DNA of 64,000 nt from Chitinophagaceae bacterium UBA4407. GTDB lineage: Bacteria > Bacteroidota > Bacteroidia > Chitinophagales > Chitinophagaceae. Location: assembly GCA_002390845.1 (NCBI GenBank), contig DGQT01000052.1:16705-80704 (forward strand). The letters run 5' to 3'. The notes beneath the pieces are model-generated. The model was not told the DNA's origin and ran no database searches. It saw nothing but the letters and a program-made list of their open reading frames with translations. The position numbers were made by a program, and so were the translations under genes. Positions 44,152 through 52,714 of the stretch are shown in pieces; the stretch's first letter is position 1; every line of letters begins with the position of its first letter.

Positions 44152-44598
44152 CTATCCTTTATTCAGGTTATCATAAACCTGGTATAAAACCTTTTTTACA
44201 GTTTCAATTTCATCTTTATTTACACCAATAAGCGCTTCGTCCATTGTTTGGTTTGCCAGGTCTATTGTAAGTGTCTGTAAATTTTTTGAAAGCTCTGTAA
44301 GGCAAACAATATTGATTCTCCGGTCATCTTTTGAAGCAAATCTTTTTACCAGTTTTTGTTTTTCCAGGTTATCTATAAGTCTTGTAATGCTAGGTTTGTC
44401 TCGAAAGGTGCGGTTGCAAAGCTCCTGCTGGCTAAGGCAATCTTCCAGCCACAGGTGATATAAAATACTCCACTGTTCAATAGTAATTTCAAGCCCCGCC
44501 TGCCTGAAATGTTTTTGCAGACGACGTGCAATAGCAGTACTAGCCATGCCGTTGATAACGCTGTATAATTCCCCTCTTTTAAAATGGTTGTTTGGCAT
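44152..44598 (-). CDS. MarR-family transcriptional regulator
   Basis: 148 residues, the normal MarR size. The winged helix sits at about 35-105 (EQWSILYHLWLEDCLSQQEL, KPSITRLIDNLEKQKLVKRF, SKDDRRINIVCLTE with the wing arginine-aspartate pair). The ATG at 44598 is 5 bp from a palindrome (44603-44618) of the sort MarR dimers bind, suggesting autorepression. The divergent gene 243 bp away encodes an alpha/beta hydrolase, a plausible target. The ligand is unknown. The gene lies between two inward-facing arms of the palindromic element. Confidence 0.92.
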   Translation of the reverse strand: MPNNHFKRGELYSVINGMASTAIARRLQKHFRQAGLEITIEQWSILYHLWLEDCLSQQELCNRTFRDKPSITRLIDNLEKQKLVKRFASKDDRRINIVCLTELSKNLQTLTIDLANQTMDEALIGVNKDEIETVKKVLYQVYDNLNKG

Positions 44599-44602
44599 AT
44601 AG

Positions 44603-44618
44603 TTAGTTATGCAACTAA
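44603..44618. promoter_or_regulatory. Candidate MarR operator
   Basis: TTAGTT-ATGC-AACTAA, perfect 6-bp arms around 4 bases, directly upstream of the MarR start codon. The half-site resembles the TTAGTTGCATAACTAA type seen with other MarR proteins (from memory of the family, not checked). Confidence 0.6.
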
Positions 44619-44747
44619 TTTCAAAATTGATATATCTTTACCAAACTGCCAAACTTAATTACCTTAAATTTTATATAAGAAGTTGTTTGAATTTTACTTG
44701 TAACATTGCGCAGAAGCCGGGATGATGCCATTTTTACAAAAGAAGAA

Positions 44748-44790
44748 AGGATTGTGACACAACGAAGATGCCATGAAAATCTTAGCTGGT
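44748..44790. repeat. Right arm of the palindromic element beside marR (18, right)
   Basis: Decayed GTGTCACTC-type right arm: AGGATTGTGACACAACGAAG, ATGCCATGAAAATC, TTAGCTGG; closest to the right arm of element 2. Confidence 0.6.
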
Positions 44791-44840
44791 ATTACTATCA
44801 TTTATTTTTAACCATATCCAGGGAATTTAACCACAAGTTC

Positions 44841-45665
44841 ATGAAATTGCAAACGCATACAATCCCTTATAAACAGTCGCTTGTGAATGTTTCAGTTTTT
44901 GGAAACGGGCCAAAATGGTTGTTTTGTTTTCATGGCTTTGGACAAGATGGAAGCAGTTTCCAGGTGCTTGAAAACCCCCTCGGCTCAGCATACACACTGA
45001 TTGCCATTGATTTTCCTTTTCACGGTAAAACAGAATGGAACGAAGGGTTAACAATGAGCCCTGAAGATTTACTTGGCATATTGGCAATCATTATTCATGA
45101 AAATAATGAAAGTAATGATAAGCCATTTGTTTTTTCAATCTTGGGTTACAGCCTGGGTGGAAGGGTTGCATTACACCTGATTCAGATGATCCCCACGCAA
45201 ATCGAAAGAATGGTTTTGCTGGCACCAGATGGTTTAAAAGTTAACTTCTGGTATTGGCTGGGCACACAAACATGGGCAGGGAATAAGCTGTTTAAATACA
45301 CAATGAAAAAGCCTGAATGGTTTTTTAGCCTGCTCAACCTTAGTAGCAAAGCAGGGCTGGCTAATAAAAGTGTAATAAAATTTGTGCATAAAAGCATTGA
45401 CGATGATGCTGAAAGGGTATTGCTTTATAACCGCTGGACTACCATGCGGCTTTTTAAACCAAACCTTGCTGCATTAAAACATATTATTTCTAAAAAAGAA
45501 ATCCCCGTCCGGTTTCTTTATGGCAGCTACGACAGGGTTATACTCAGTAAACGCAATTCTTTAAAAAAGGATAGCAAGAATGTAACTGTTACTGTTGTTG
45601 AAGGCGGGCATGAATTACTAAAAGAAAAATTCAGTACTGTTATTGCATCGTTATTCTCCCGATAA
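44841..45665 (+). CDS. Alpha/beta hydrolase
   Basis: 274 residues from ATG at 44841 (MKLQTHTIPYKQS). A longer frame to 44706 is open but its added 45 codons run through a repeat arm. The fold shows FHGFGQDGSSF (oxyanion region, near 33), the nucleophile elbow GYSLGGR near 105, the acid in YGSYDRVI and the catalytic histidine in VEGGHELL. It could be an esterase, lipase or acyl hydrolase; the substrate is unknown. Its stop is 20 bp before the glycosyltransferase start, so the two are likely co-transcribed, which may hint at a lipid or glycolipid role. Confidence 0.85.
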   Translation: MKLQTHTIPYKQSLVNVSVFGNGPKWLFCFHGFGQDGSSFQVLENPLGSAYTLIAIDFPFHGKTEWNEGLTMSPEDLLGILAIIIHENNESNDKPFVFSILGYSLGGRVALHLIQMIPTQIERMVLLAPDGLKVNFWYWLGTQTWAGNKLFKYTMKKPEWFFSLLNLSSKAGLANKSVIKFVHKSIDDDAERVLLYNRWTTMRLFKPNLAALKHIISKKEIPVRFLYGSYDRVILSKRNSLKKDSKNVTVTVVEGGHELLKEKFSTVIASLFSR

Positions 45666-45685
45666 ATTAAACTTTCTTTGCAGGC

Positions 45686-46831
45686 ATGTGGCAAATTTTA
45701 TTCGGTGTGGCTGCGCTTTTAACGGTAGCATATTGCTTGCTGATACTATTTTATTTAAAGTGCTTTATCCAACTAAATTATTTTAATCCAGGCAAAAAAC
45801 TTAACCCATATAACCGTTTCAGTATTATTATACCGGCCAGGGATGAGGAAACAAATATTGAAAACTGTGTACGTTCTATTGTTCAAAATGATTATCCGGC
45901 AGATTTTTTTGAAATAATCGTAGTAGACGATTTTTCAACAGATAACACTCCGGCAATTGTAGAAAAACTTAAGCAGCAATTTTCAAATATTCGCCTTATT
46001 CAATTAGAAAATATTTCTGAGGTTATTGTTAATGCCTATAAGAAGAAAGCAATTGAAACAGGTATTAAACAAGCTTTGTACGAGTGGATCGTTACAACCG
46101 ATGCAGATTGTTTAGTACCCATAAAATGGCTAAGCTTATTTGATACTTATATCCAAAACGGCAACCCGGTTTTTGTAGCGGCACCCGTTAAGTTTGTAAA
46201 TAAGAATTCTTTTATTTCCGTTTTTCAAAGCCTTGATTTTATAAGCCTGCAGGGTATTACAGCCGCATCGGTAAGCGCAGGTTTTCACAGTATGTGCAAC
46301 GGTGCCAATCTTGCATACAGTAAAAATGCTTTTTATTCGGTTAATGGGTTTAAAGACATTGACAACATTGCAAGTGGCGATGATATGCTGTTGATGCACA
46401 AAATAAATCAGCAATATCCGGGGCAAACCGGCTACCTGTTCAGCTCAGAAGCCATTGTAGAAACATTGCCAATGCCCAACTGGAAAAATTTTATCAATCA
46501 GCGCATACGTTGGGCAAGCAAAGCAAACAACTATAAAGACAAACGGGTTTTCTCTGTTTTGTTGCTCGTATATCTTTTCAATTTCTGCCTTTTGCTACTA
46601 CCATTTTTAAGCATCTTTCATGCAGGTTTATTGATCTGGTGGTTTTATTTGTTGCTTGCAAAAACGGCGTGCGAAATGGCTTTCATGTACGCCGTATCAA
46701 AATTTTTTAAGGAACAAAAATTGTTATGGTGGTTTCCTTTTATGCAGCCGCTACATATTATTTATACAGTCGTATCGGGGTTTCTTGGCAGCTTTGGAAC
46801 CTACCAATGGAAGGGAAGAATTGTAAAATAA
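45686..46831 (+). CDS. Family 2 glycosyltransferase, membrane-bound
   Basis: 381 residues. There is one N-terminal membrane helix (about 4-27), the GT-A catalytic domain (IIPARDEETNIENCVRSI at about 50, VVDDFSTDNT near 86, TTDADC as the metal-binding motif near 138, and the QRIRW motif near 272), then two to three C-terminal helices. The QxxRW motif is typical of processive or polyprenyl/lipid-linked GT2 enzymes. The acceptor is unknown. It follows the alpha/beta hydrolase after 20 bp. Confidence 0.9.
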   Translation: MWQILFGVAALLTVAYCLLILFYLKCFIQLNYFNPGKKLNPYNRFSIIIPARDEETNIENCVRSIVQNDYPADFFEIIVVDDFSTDNTPAIVEKLKQQFSNIRLIQLENISEVIVNAYKKKAIETGIKQALYEWIVTTDADCLVPIKWLSLFDTYIQNGNPVFVAAPVKFVNKNSFISVFQSLDFISLQGITAASVSAGFHSMCNGANLAYSKNAFYSVNGFKDIDNIASGDDMLLMHKINQQYPGQTGYLFSSEAIVETLPMPNWKNFINQRIRWASKANNYKDKRVFSVLLLVYLFNFCLLLLPFLSIFHAGLLIWWFYLLLAKTACEMAFMYAVSKFFKEQKLLWWFPFMQPLHIIYTVVSGFLGSFGTYQWKGRIVK

Positions 46832-46832
46832 A

Positions 46833-47086
46833 TTTTTTTTGACCAGACTTTTGCTTTTCATGTCATCGCCTGTTGCGTCGCACACTTATACGTTCGGAAC
46901 ATTGTGGGACTGAAAAATACAAACCGCAAAGACGCTATGACGCAGAGATAAACTCGATTTCCTTTGCGTCTCCCCGTCTCTGCGGTTAAAATATTCGCTT
47001 AGATAAAGCTCAATACTGTACACGACGTACAAGTGAGTGACACAACAAAAGCTTCATAGTAATTCCCCCTGCCGGCAAACAAAATA
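46833..47086. repeat. Palindromic intergenic element 19
   Basis: Begins 2 bp after the glycosyltransferase stop. The left core is TTGCGTCGCACACTTATAC, the right core GTACAAGTGAGTGACACAA. The loop (46895-47020) is the CCGCAGAGACGC module also found in elements 13 and 21. Confidence 0.88.
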
Positions 47087-47087
47087 C

Positions 47088-47117
47088 TTTATTCATAAAA
47101 TAGCGGTATTACATTTG
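47088..47117 (+). promoter_or_regulatory. Promoter of the M28 peptidase gene
   Basis: TTTA (47088-47091), 18 bases, TACATTTG (47110-47117), matching the Bacteroidota -33/-7 pattern with one mismatch in the -33 part. Transcription would start near 47124, after the ATG at 47119, which supports the start codon at 47143. Confidence 0.55.
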
Positions 47118-47142
47118 CATGGGAAAAAAGAACACATTATTT

Positions 47143-48783
47143 ATGAAGAACTTTTTGCTAATCGTTTTATTGATTCCGGGGCTAACCTTTTCGCAAAGCC
47201 GCAAGCAGCGCAAAGCCCAGGCAAAAGCCGATACCATAACAATCGCCAATCTAAGGGCACATATACAATACCTTGCAAGCGATAAATTAGAAGGCCGCCG
47301 TACCGGTACTGCCGGCGAAGTACTGGCAATGCAATATATAAGCACTCAGTTTGCGAAAGATGGCTTAATACCAAAAGGCACCAACGGTTACATTCAGGAA
47401 TTTGAAATTAATGAAGGGAAACAGTTTACAGAAGCCGATAACTTTTTTTCAGTGAATGGCAAAAAGCTCGAACTGAAAAAAGAATATTTTCCATTGGCAT
47501 ACTCGGCAAACGCCACAACAGAAGGCAATGCATCAATTGCATTGCGTGAAAAAAATGAGCCCTGGTTTTTTGATGTAAAAGATGTTCTGGAAGAAAACAG
47601 CAGCAACCCGCATTTCGATATTAATGATGCCTTAACCACAGAAGCAAAACATACAAAAGAAAAGGGCGGTACGGCATTAATTGTTTTCAACAGTTCTGCC
47701 TTGGTAGATAATATACAGTTTAATAAAAACGATTCCTCACTTATAGCAGCAGTGCCTATTGTGTATATTACCAAAGATGGTATGCAGCATTTTGCAGATG
47801 CAAGCGCCGGCTATGATTTAAAGCTTCAGGTAACGCTTTCAAAACAAATACGTAAAGCAAGAAATGTAGTTGGATATTTAAACTTCAATGCGCCAACTAC
47901 CGTAATTATTGGTGCGCATTACGATCACCTTGGTTATGGCGAAGATGGCAACAGCCTTGATGGCCAGGGGCAAATTCATAACGGTGCAGATGACAATGCA
48001 AGTGGCAGCGCCGCACTGTTAGAAATGGCGAGAATATTGCAAACCACAAAAGCGCATAACAACAATTACCTTTTCATTGCATTCTCCGGCGAAGAGCTTG
48101 GCTTGTTTGGTTCTAAATACTGGCTGGAAAATCCTTCGGTTAATATAGTGCCCAATTACATGATCAATATGGATATGGTGGGCCGTTACGATTCTGCAAA
48201 AAAATTAACCATAGGCGGTTATGGTACTTCACCCGTTTGGGGAAATGTTTTTACTACAACAACAGATAAAAATTTGGTTGTAAAATTCGACAGCAGCGGC
48301 ACAGGCCCCAGCGATCATGCAAGCTTTTACAGGAAAGAAATTCCCGTACTTTTCTTTTTTACAAACAGCCACAGCGATTACCATAAAGCTACAGACGACT
48401 GGCAAAAGATCAACTTCAAAGGCGAACTGGAAATTGTAAAATACATCAATCATATTATTGAAGCAACTGATGATAAAGGCAAACTTGCCTTTACAAAAAC
48501 ACGCGACCAGGAAATGCGTTCTGTATCACTTCCGGTAACGTTGGGCGTAATGCCCGATTACGGTTATACCGGCACAGGTATGCGTATTGACGGTGTAAGC
48601 AAAGGCAAACTCGCCGAGCGAACAGGGCTTCTTGCAGGCGATGTTTTGCTGCAATTAGGCGATTATAAATTTGTAGATGTGCAAACTTATATGCAGGCTT
48701 TACAACATTTTAAAAAAGGAGATGCTACCACGCTGCGTATTAACAGAGCCGGTAAAGAAATGGAATTTTCAATCGTGTTTTAA
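47143..48783 (+). CDS. Secreted M28 zinc aminopeptidase with PDZ domain
   Basis: 546 residues from ATG at 47143, giving a signal peptide (MKNFLLIVLLIPGLTFSQS). An upstream ATG (47119) would lie before the predicted transcription start. The M28 catalytic part follows a PA-type insert (about 100-220): metal ligands in GAHYDHLGYG, NGADDNASGSAALLEMARIL and GEELGLFGSKYW, then SDHASFYRKEIPVLFFFT. A C-terminal PDZ domain (about 450-546, GVMPDYGYTG, LAERTGLLAGDVLLQLGDY) may bind peptide ends. Periplasmic or exported peptidase removing N-terminal residues. The next gene starts 5 bp later. Confidence 0.92.
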   Translation: MKNFLLIVLLIPGLTFSQSRKQRKAQAKADTITIANLRAHIQYLASDKLEGRRTGTAGEVLAMQYISTQFAKDGLIPKGTNGYIQEFEINEGKQFTEADNFFSVNGKKLELKKEYFPLAYSANATTEGNASIALREKNEPWFFDVKDVLEENSSNPHFDINDALTTEAKHTKEKGGTALIVFNSSALVDNIQFNKNDSSLIAAVPIVYITKDGMQHFADASAGYDLKLQVTLSKQIRKARNVVGYLNFNAPTTVIIGAHYDHLGYGEDGNSLDGQGQIHNGADDNASGSAALLEMARILQTTKAHNNNYLFIAFSGEELGLFGSKYWLENPSVNIVPNYMINMDMVGRYDSAKKLTIGGYGTSPVWGNVFTTTTDKNLVVKFDSSGTGPSDHASFYRKEIPVLFFFTNSHSDYHKATDDWQKINFKGELEIVKYINHIIEATDDKGKLAFTKTRDQEMRSVSLPVTLGVMPDYGYTGTGMRIDGVSKGKLAERTGLLAGDVLLQLGDYKFVDVQTYMQALQHFKKGDATTLRINRAGKEMEFSIVF

Positions 48784-48788
48784 ACTAC

Positions 48789-49223
48789 ATGAAATTAAAA
48801 CTGGACATAGAAGCATTAACCGAAAATTTTTTTGACGATACCCGTTTGCTCGGCATCATGGTATCGGCCAAGAGTTACCGTTTTTGCTGGCAGTTAAACA
48901 ATATGCTTGGTTATAATTTTCGCCTGAATACCGATATAGAAATTCATTTACGCAAGAAAGGAAGGCAGTATTATTTTCCTGTTTACCAGCATGCGGTACA
49001 TGGGTCGGCCCTCAGCCACTTTATTTATCACAACCAGTACGATGGAGAGTACCTTTTGCCAGAGTTTAAACACATGGATTTTTTATGGCTGATAAAAGGC
49101 GACTGTATTCCCGATGCGCAGTGTAAAGAATTAATTCAATCGGTAAAAAATATGAATGGCGTGCAACTGGTGGCCGAGTTAACCAACGAAAAAATAATTA
49201 CAAAAGGCAATCTTGTATTTTAA
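48789..49223 (+). CDS. IPExxxVDY family protein
   Basis: 144 residues. Sequence marks: LGIMVSAKSYRFCWQLNNML, then HFIYHNQYDGEYLLPEFKHM followed by DFLWLIKGD, the region that names the family (here LPEFKHMDF in place of IPExxxVDY). A small, apparently cytoplasmic protein conserved in Bacteroidota, usually beside pyruvate kinase; that gene is not next to it here. Function unknown. It starts 5 bp after the M28 peptidase stop and so is translationally linked with it. Confidence 0.85.
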   Translation: MKLKLDIEALTENFFDDTRLLGIMVSAKSYRFCWQLNNMLGYNFRLNTDIEIHLRKKGRQYYFPVYQHAVHGSALSHFIYHNQYDGEYLLPEFKHMDFLWLIKGDCIPDAQCKELIQSVKNMNGVQLVAELTNEKIITKGNLVF

Positions 49224-49251
49224 ACCGGGCTTTAAAATACAAATACATTTT

Positions 49252-49400
49252 ATGAACCCGGCAAAAGTAATTCTGTGAAGCTGCTGTTGCCACGCTCGTT
49301 TCAAAGTTCCTCTTTCATGGCAACATTTAAGCGAAGCGTGGCAGCCTGTCCTGAGCGGAGCCGAAGGATCGCACTCTTATACGTTCGGATCAGGAATTAA
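49252..49400. repeat. Left arm of the palindromic element before phhB (20, left)
   Basis: GCCACGCTC-type left arm: CTGTTGCCACGCTCGTTTC, CTCTTTCATGGCAACATTTA, GCGAAGCGTGGCAGCC, then a GCGTCGCAC-type tail (GATCGCACTCTTATACGTTC). A hairpin CCGGG/CCCGG (49225-49261) precedes it. Confidence 0.82.
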
Positions 49401-49434
49401 CAAAGCGAGGCATAAATCTATAAAATTTAAAAAT

Positions 49435-49671
49435 ATGTGGAAAGAAGTAAAAAACAAGCTCTATCAAAAATTTGAGTTTAAAGATTTTTCCGAAGCATTC
49501 GCATTCATGACACGTGTTGCTATTGAAGCAGAAAAAATGAACCATCATCCTACATGGAAGAACGTTTATAACAAAGTAGAAATCTGGCTCAACACACACG
49601 ATGCAGGTGATATAGTTACAGCGAAAGATCATAAGCTTTCTAAGAAGATCAATGCTTTATTGAAAGCTTGA
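49435..49671 (+). CDS. phhB: 4a-hydroxytetrahydrobiopterin dehydratase (pterin-4a-carbinolamine dehydratase)
   Basis: 78 residues, slightly shorter than the typical 95-110 but holding the core fold: EFKDFSEAFAFMTRVAIEAE, then the active-site MNHHPTWKNVYNKVEIWL and THDAGDIVTAKDHKLSKKI. It dehydrates the carbinolamine formed by aromatic amino acid hydroxylases, recycling tetrahydrobiopterin. No phenylalanine hydroxylase gene is visible nearby. The gene stands alone between a left arm (49252-49400) and a right arm (49737-49797) of the palindromic element. Confidence 0.92.
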   Translation: MWKEVKNKLYQKFEFKDFSEAFAFMTRVAIEAEKMNHHPTWKNVYNKVEIWLNTHDAGDIVTAKDHKLSKKINALLKA

Positions 49672-49736
49672 TAAATTGTTGCCTGCGATTTATTTTGCCG
49701 TAAAAATATAAACCAAAAGCTGTAAAAAGCTATTGA

Positions 49737-49797
49737 GTAAAAGTGTGCGACGCAAGAAAAGCGCCATAGAATTCCTCAAAGCCTGGCTCAAAAAAAG
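49737..49797. repeat. Right arm of the palindromic element after phhB (20, right)
   Basis: GTAAAAGTGTGCGACGCAAG, AAAAGCGCCATAG and the end GCCTGGCTCAAAAAAA. Confidence 0.85.
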
Positions 49798-49872
49798 TTC
49801 CATTTAAACATTTAATGGTTTGATTAAACACGTATGGCCGAAGTTTCGTTGCTTTGCTGTATATAAAACTAT

Positions 49873-51393
49873 ATGCAATTAACAGGTTCTATTAATGTAA
49901 GTTCGGAGATTGGCACACTTAAAAGATTACTCATTCACAGTCCGGATGGAGGTATTGGAAAAGTAGTGCCTGGCAAATTTAAAGAATGGCTTTATGATGA
50001 TACGGTGCATCTTTCGCAAATGCGTAAAGAATATAATGACTACGTAAAGCTGCTTTTGTATTTTCTGGATCCTGATAAAATTCCCTACATTCTTGAGTGT
50101 GAAAAAAAGCAGTCTGATAAAAGACAGCCTGATTGTTACAAACCACATCACGCAGCTTATTTTAACAGCGATAAAGTTATAGATACACAATATATTTTAT
50201 CACAAATTTTACGCGACGATGCAGTAAGGCAAAGATTAATTTCAGCCGTGTGCGCATGGGAAGGTTGCAGCTTTGCAACCGAAAGAAAACTGGAAGCTAT
50301 AGAAGATCCGTTTGAGCTGGCCAAGGTTTTAATAAGCGGTGTTCTGCAAATGCCCGGTACAGGTTACAGCGATTTTGTTTTTGCGCCACTGCCCAATTTT
50401 ATTTTTACAAGAGATATTGGAATTGTTATTAACGACCATCTTTTGCTGAGCAATGCAGCAACCCCTGCAAGGGAACGCGAAACCATGCTGATGAAATTTA
50501 TTACGTACTACCACCTTTATAAAAATGATCCGCAAAAGGTGATTGAAATTTCTGAATCAAGCGACTTCTTTTTGCTGGAGCAAAGCGAACAGAAAATATA
50601 TAAAACCTCTGTTGAGGGCGGCGATGTAATGATGATCGCGCCAAACCATTTGCTTATTGGTTGCAGCGAAAGAACTACACCCAGCGCAGTTGATGACATT
50701 ATTCATAAAATATTTGCAAACAGTGATTCCGGTATTGAAAAAATTTCCGTGGTAAAAATACCAAAGCAACGTGCCATGATGCATATTGATACGGTTTTTA
50801 CACAGGTGCGAAAAGATACCTGGGTGTTGTTCGGCAGGTTTTCAGAAAGGGTAATGCAGGAGAAAAATGATAAACAGTATGCTTATTATCTTCACCTGCT
50901 CGATCAAGAAGATACCCCCGATCATGAAAGTATAGAAGTGCTGCGGTTTTATAAGCCATTGAATGAAGTTTACTATGCAGGAAAAAATTACCGCATTGAT
51001 GTAAGTGCTAAAATACAGGGCCTTGAATCTTTATTGCGCAACATTAGTATAGAAGATTATGGTATTGCTGAAAATGATGTAAAAATTATTTACAGCGGCA
51101 ACAATGTTTTTCCGTACGATGAACGGGAACAATGGACCGATTCCTGCAATCTGCTTGCTTTAAAAGATGGTGTGGTAGTTGGTTACGACCGAAACGAAGA
51201 AACCTTTAAAGGCTTTGTTGCAGCAGGATTTAATGTAATAAAAGCATGCGATCTTTTTACGAAATTTGAAAACAAAGAAATAACCCCGGCTGAGGTAAAG
51301 AATACCCTGATTATTTTACCATCAGCAGAACTTTCCAGAGCAAGAGGCGGCGCACATTGCATGAGCATGCCTTTGCTTAGAACAAACCAATAA
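49873..51393 (+). CDS. Arginine deiminase-family protein (guanidino-group modifying)
   Basis: 506 residues, longer than classical ArcA (about 410). The first part holds EIGTLKRLLIHSPDGGIGKV; the middle NFIFTRDIGIVI, matching the FTRD substrate-binding segment; the end carries the nucleophile loop RARGGAHCMSMPLLR with the catalytic cysteine. These features place it in the pentein superfamily near arginine deiminase, which converts arginine to citrulline and ammonia. The next gene, a CtlX-type hydrolase, starts 4 bp after its stop codon, so both act on related substrates. Deiminase activity itself is an inference, as is the role of the extra 100 residues. Confidence 0.85.
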   Translation: MQLTGSINVSSEIGTLKRLLIHSPDGGIGKVVPGKFKEWLYDDTVHLSQMRKEYNDYVKLLLYFLDPDKIPYILECEKKQSDKRQPDCYKPHHAAYFNSDKVIDTQYILSQILRDDAVRQRLISAVCAWEGCSFATERKLEAIEDPFELAKVLISGVLQMPGTGYSDFVFAPLPNFIFTRDIGIVINDHLLLSNAATPARERETMLMKFITYYHLYKNDPQKVIEISESSDFFLLEQSEQKIYKTSVEGGDVMMIAPNHLLIGCSERTTPSAVDDIIHKIFANSDSGIEKISVVKIPKQRAMMHIDTVFTQVRKDTWVLFGRFSERVMQEKNDKQYAYYLHLLDQEDTPDHESIEVLRFYKPLNEVYYAGKNYRIDVSAKIQGLESLLRNISIEDYGIAENDVKIIYSGNNVFPYDEREQWTDSCNLLALKDGVVVGYDRNEETFKGFVAAGFNVIKACDLFTKFENKEITPAEVKNTLIILPSAELSRARGGAHCMSMPLLRTNQ

Positions 51394-51396
51394 AAC

Positions 51397-52320
51397 ATGA
51401 GTAAAACAGCCTCGGAAATATTAATGATACGCCCCGCTAGTTTTGGTTTTAATGCAGAAACTGCAGCAAACAATGTTTTTCAAACAGCTCCTGAAACGCT
51501 TACACAGCAACAGGTTCAACAAAAGGCCGTTGAAGAATTCGATAATTTTATTGATACCCTTCGCAAAAAGAAAATTGAAGTTATTGTGGTGCAGGATACA
51601 GCTAATCCACCAAAGCCGGATGCCATTTTCCCCAACAACTGGTTCTGCACTTTAAGTGATGGCAGCGTATGTGTTTTCCCCATGTACGCAACCAACCGAC
51701 GTATAGAAAAACGTGATGATCTTTTACAAATGCTTACAGAGCAATTCAAGGTACGCGACGTGGAAGACTGGAGCGAATATGAAGCTGAACACCTCTTTCT
51801 GGAAGGCACGGGCAGCATGATCATTGATCATGCATATAAAATTATATATGCATGCATTTCGCCGCGCACCAATAAAACCGTACTGGAAAAATTTGCCCAT
51901 GCACATGGTTATAAAGCCATGCTGTTTCATTCAAAAGATGAGCATAAAACAGATGTGTACCACACCAATGTGATCATGCATCTTGGCGATGGTTATGCAG
52001 TAATCTGTATGGAATCAATTCCCGATGAAACCGAACGAATCGCATTATCGCAACTGCTGATCAGCACAGGCCACGAAATTATCCCTATAACTTTTGAACA
52101 GGTGCGCAAATATGCAGGCAATATGCTTCAGGTTCAAAATAAAAGCGGCAAAAAATTCACCATACTCAGTCGGTCTGCATATATGTCGCTCACCAGTGAG
52201 CAAAAAAAAATATTCAATTACCACACCACATTGTTGCCGATTGACATCAACACAATTGAAACCGTTGGCGGTGGCAGTGTTCGTTGTATGATGGCTGAAA
52301 TATTTTTAGAAAAGAAATAA
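51397..52320 (+). CDS. ctlX: Citrulline utilization hydrolase CtlX-type protein (pentein superfamily)
   Basis: 307 residues. It shares the pentein fold: IMIRPASFGFNAETAANN at the start, PDAIFPNNWFCTLSDGSVCV (substrate carboxylate binding), FLEGTGSMIID, the histidine loop TNVIMHLGDGYAVIC and the catalytic cysteine near the end in GGGSVRCMMAEIF. CtlX proteins belong to the amidinotransferase/dimethylarginine hydrolase group and are linked to citrulline breakdown. It sits 4 bp downstream of an arginine deiminase-like gene, so a two-step route from arginine through citrulline is the natural reading (inferred). A palindromic element begins at the next base after the stop codon. Confidence 0.85.
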   Translation: MSKTASEILMIRPASFGFNAETAANNVFQTAPETLTQQQVQQKAVEEFDNFIDTLRKKKIEVIVVQDTANPPKPDAIFPNNWFCTLSDGSVCVFPMYATNRRIEKRDDLLQMLTEQFKVRDVEDWSEYEAEHLFLEGTGSMIIDHAYKIIYACISPRTNKTVLEKFAHAHGYKAMLFHSKDEHKTDVYHTNVIMHLGDGYAVICMESIPDETERIALSQLLISTGHEIIPITFEQVRKYAGNMLQVQNKSGKKFTILSRSAYMSLTSEQKKIFNYHTTLLPIDINTIETVGGGSVRCMMAEIFLEKK

Positions 52321-52663
52321 TTTTTTGAGCCCTGCTGAAGAATATGAATGAAGCTTTTGTTGCCACGCTCGGTTGACAGTTCCACTTTCATGGCAGCAAT
52401 AAAAGGCGGGGCAGTTTACCCCGACGAGCCTGACGGAGGAAGGCGGAACTCGGGGTCGCACTCTTTTGCTTTCGGAGCAATGTGGGACTGAAAAATACAA
52501 ACCGCAGAGATGCTAAGACGCAGAGATAAACTCAATTTACTTTGCGCCTCTCGGTCTCTACGGTTAAAATATTCGCTTATATAAAGCTCAATATTGTCCC
52601 AACTGTACAAGTGTGCGACGCAAGAAAAGCAACATAGTTTTACTTCAGCCAAGCTACAAAAAA
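52321..52663. repeat. Palindromic intergenic element 21
   Basis: Starts one base after the ctlX stop. The left end is TTTTTTGAGCCCTGC; the left arm is of GCCACGCTC type with an inner GCGGGGCAG/CCCCGACG part. The loop includes the CCGCAGAGACGC module (52471-52600). The right core is GTACAAGTGTGCGACGCAAG. Confidence 0.86.
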
Positions 52664-52697
52664 AGTCCGACCTTAAATTTTAAGAACGGACTTTTTT
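52658..52697. terminator. Hairpin terminator after the S8 protease gene
   Basis: AAAAAAGTCCG and CGGACTTTTTT form an 11-bp stem around an 18-base AT-rich loop, 18 bp past the stop at 52715; symmetrical A/T tracts. It overlaps the outer end of element 21. Confidence 0.75.
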
Positions 52698-52714
52698 ATT
52701 ATGACTTAGAAAAA

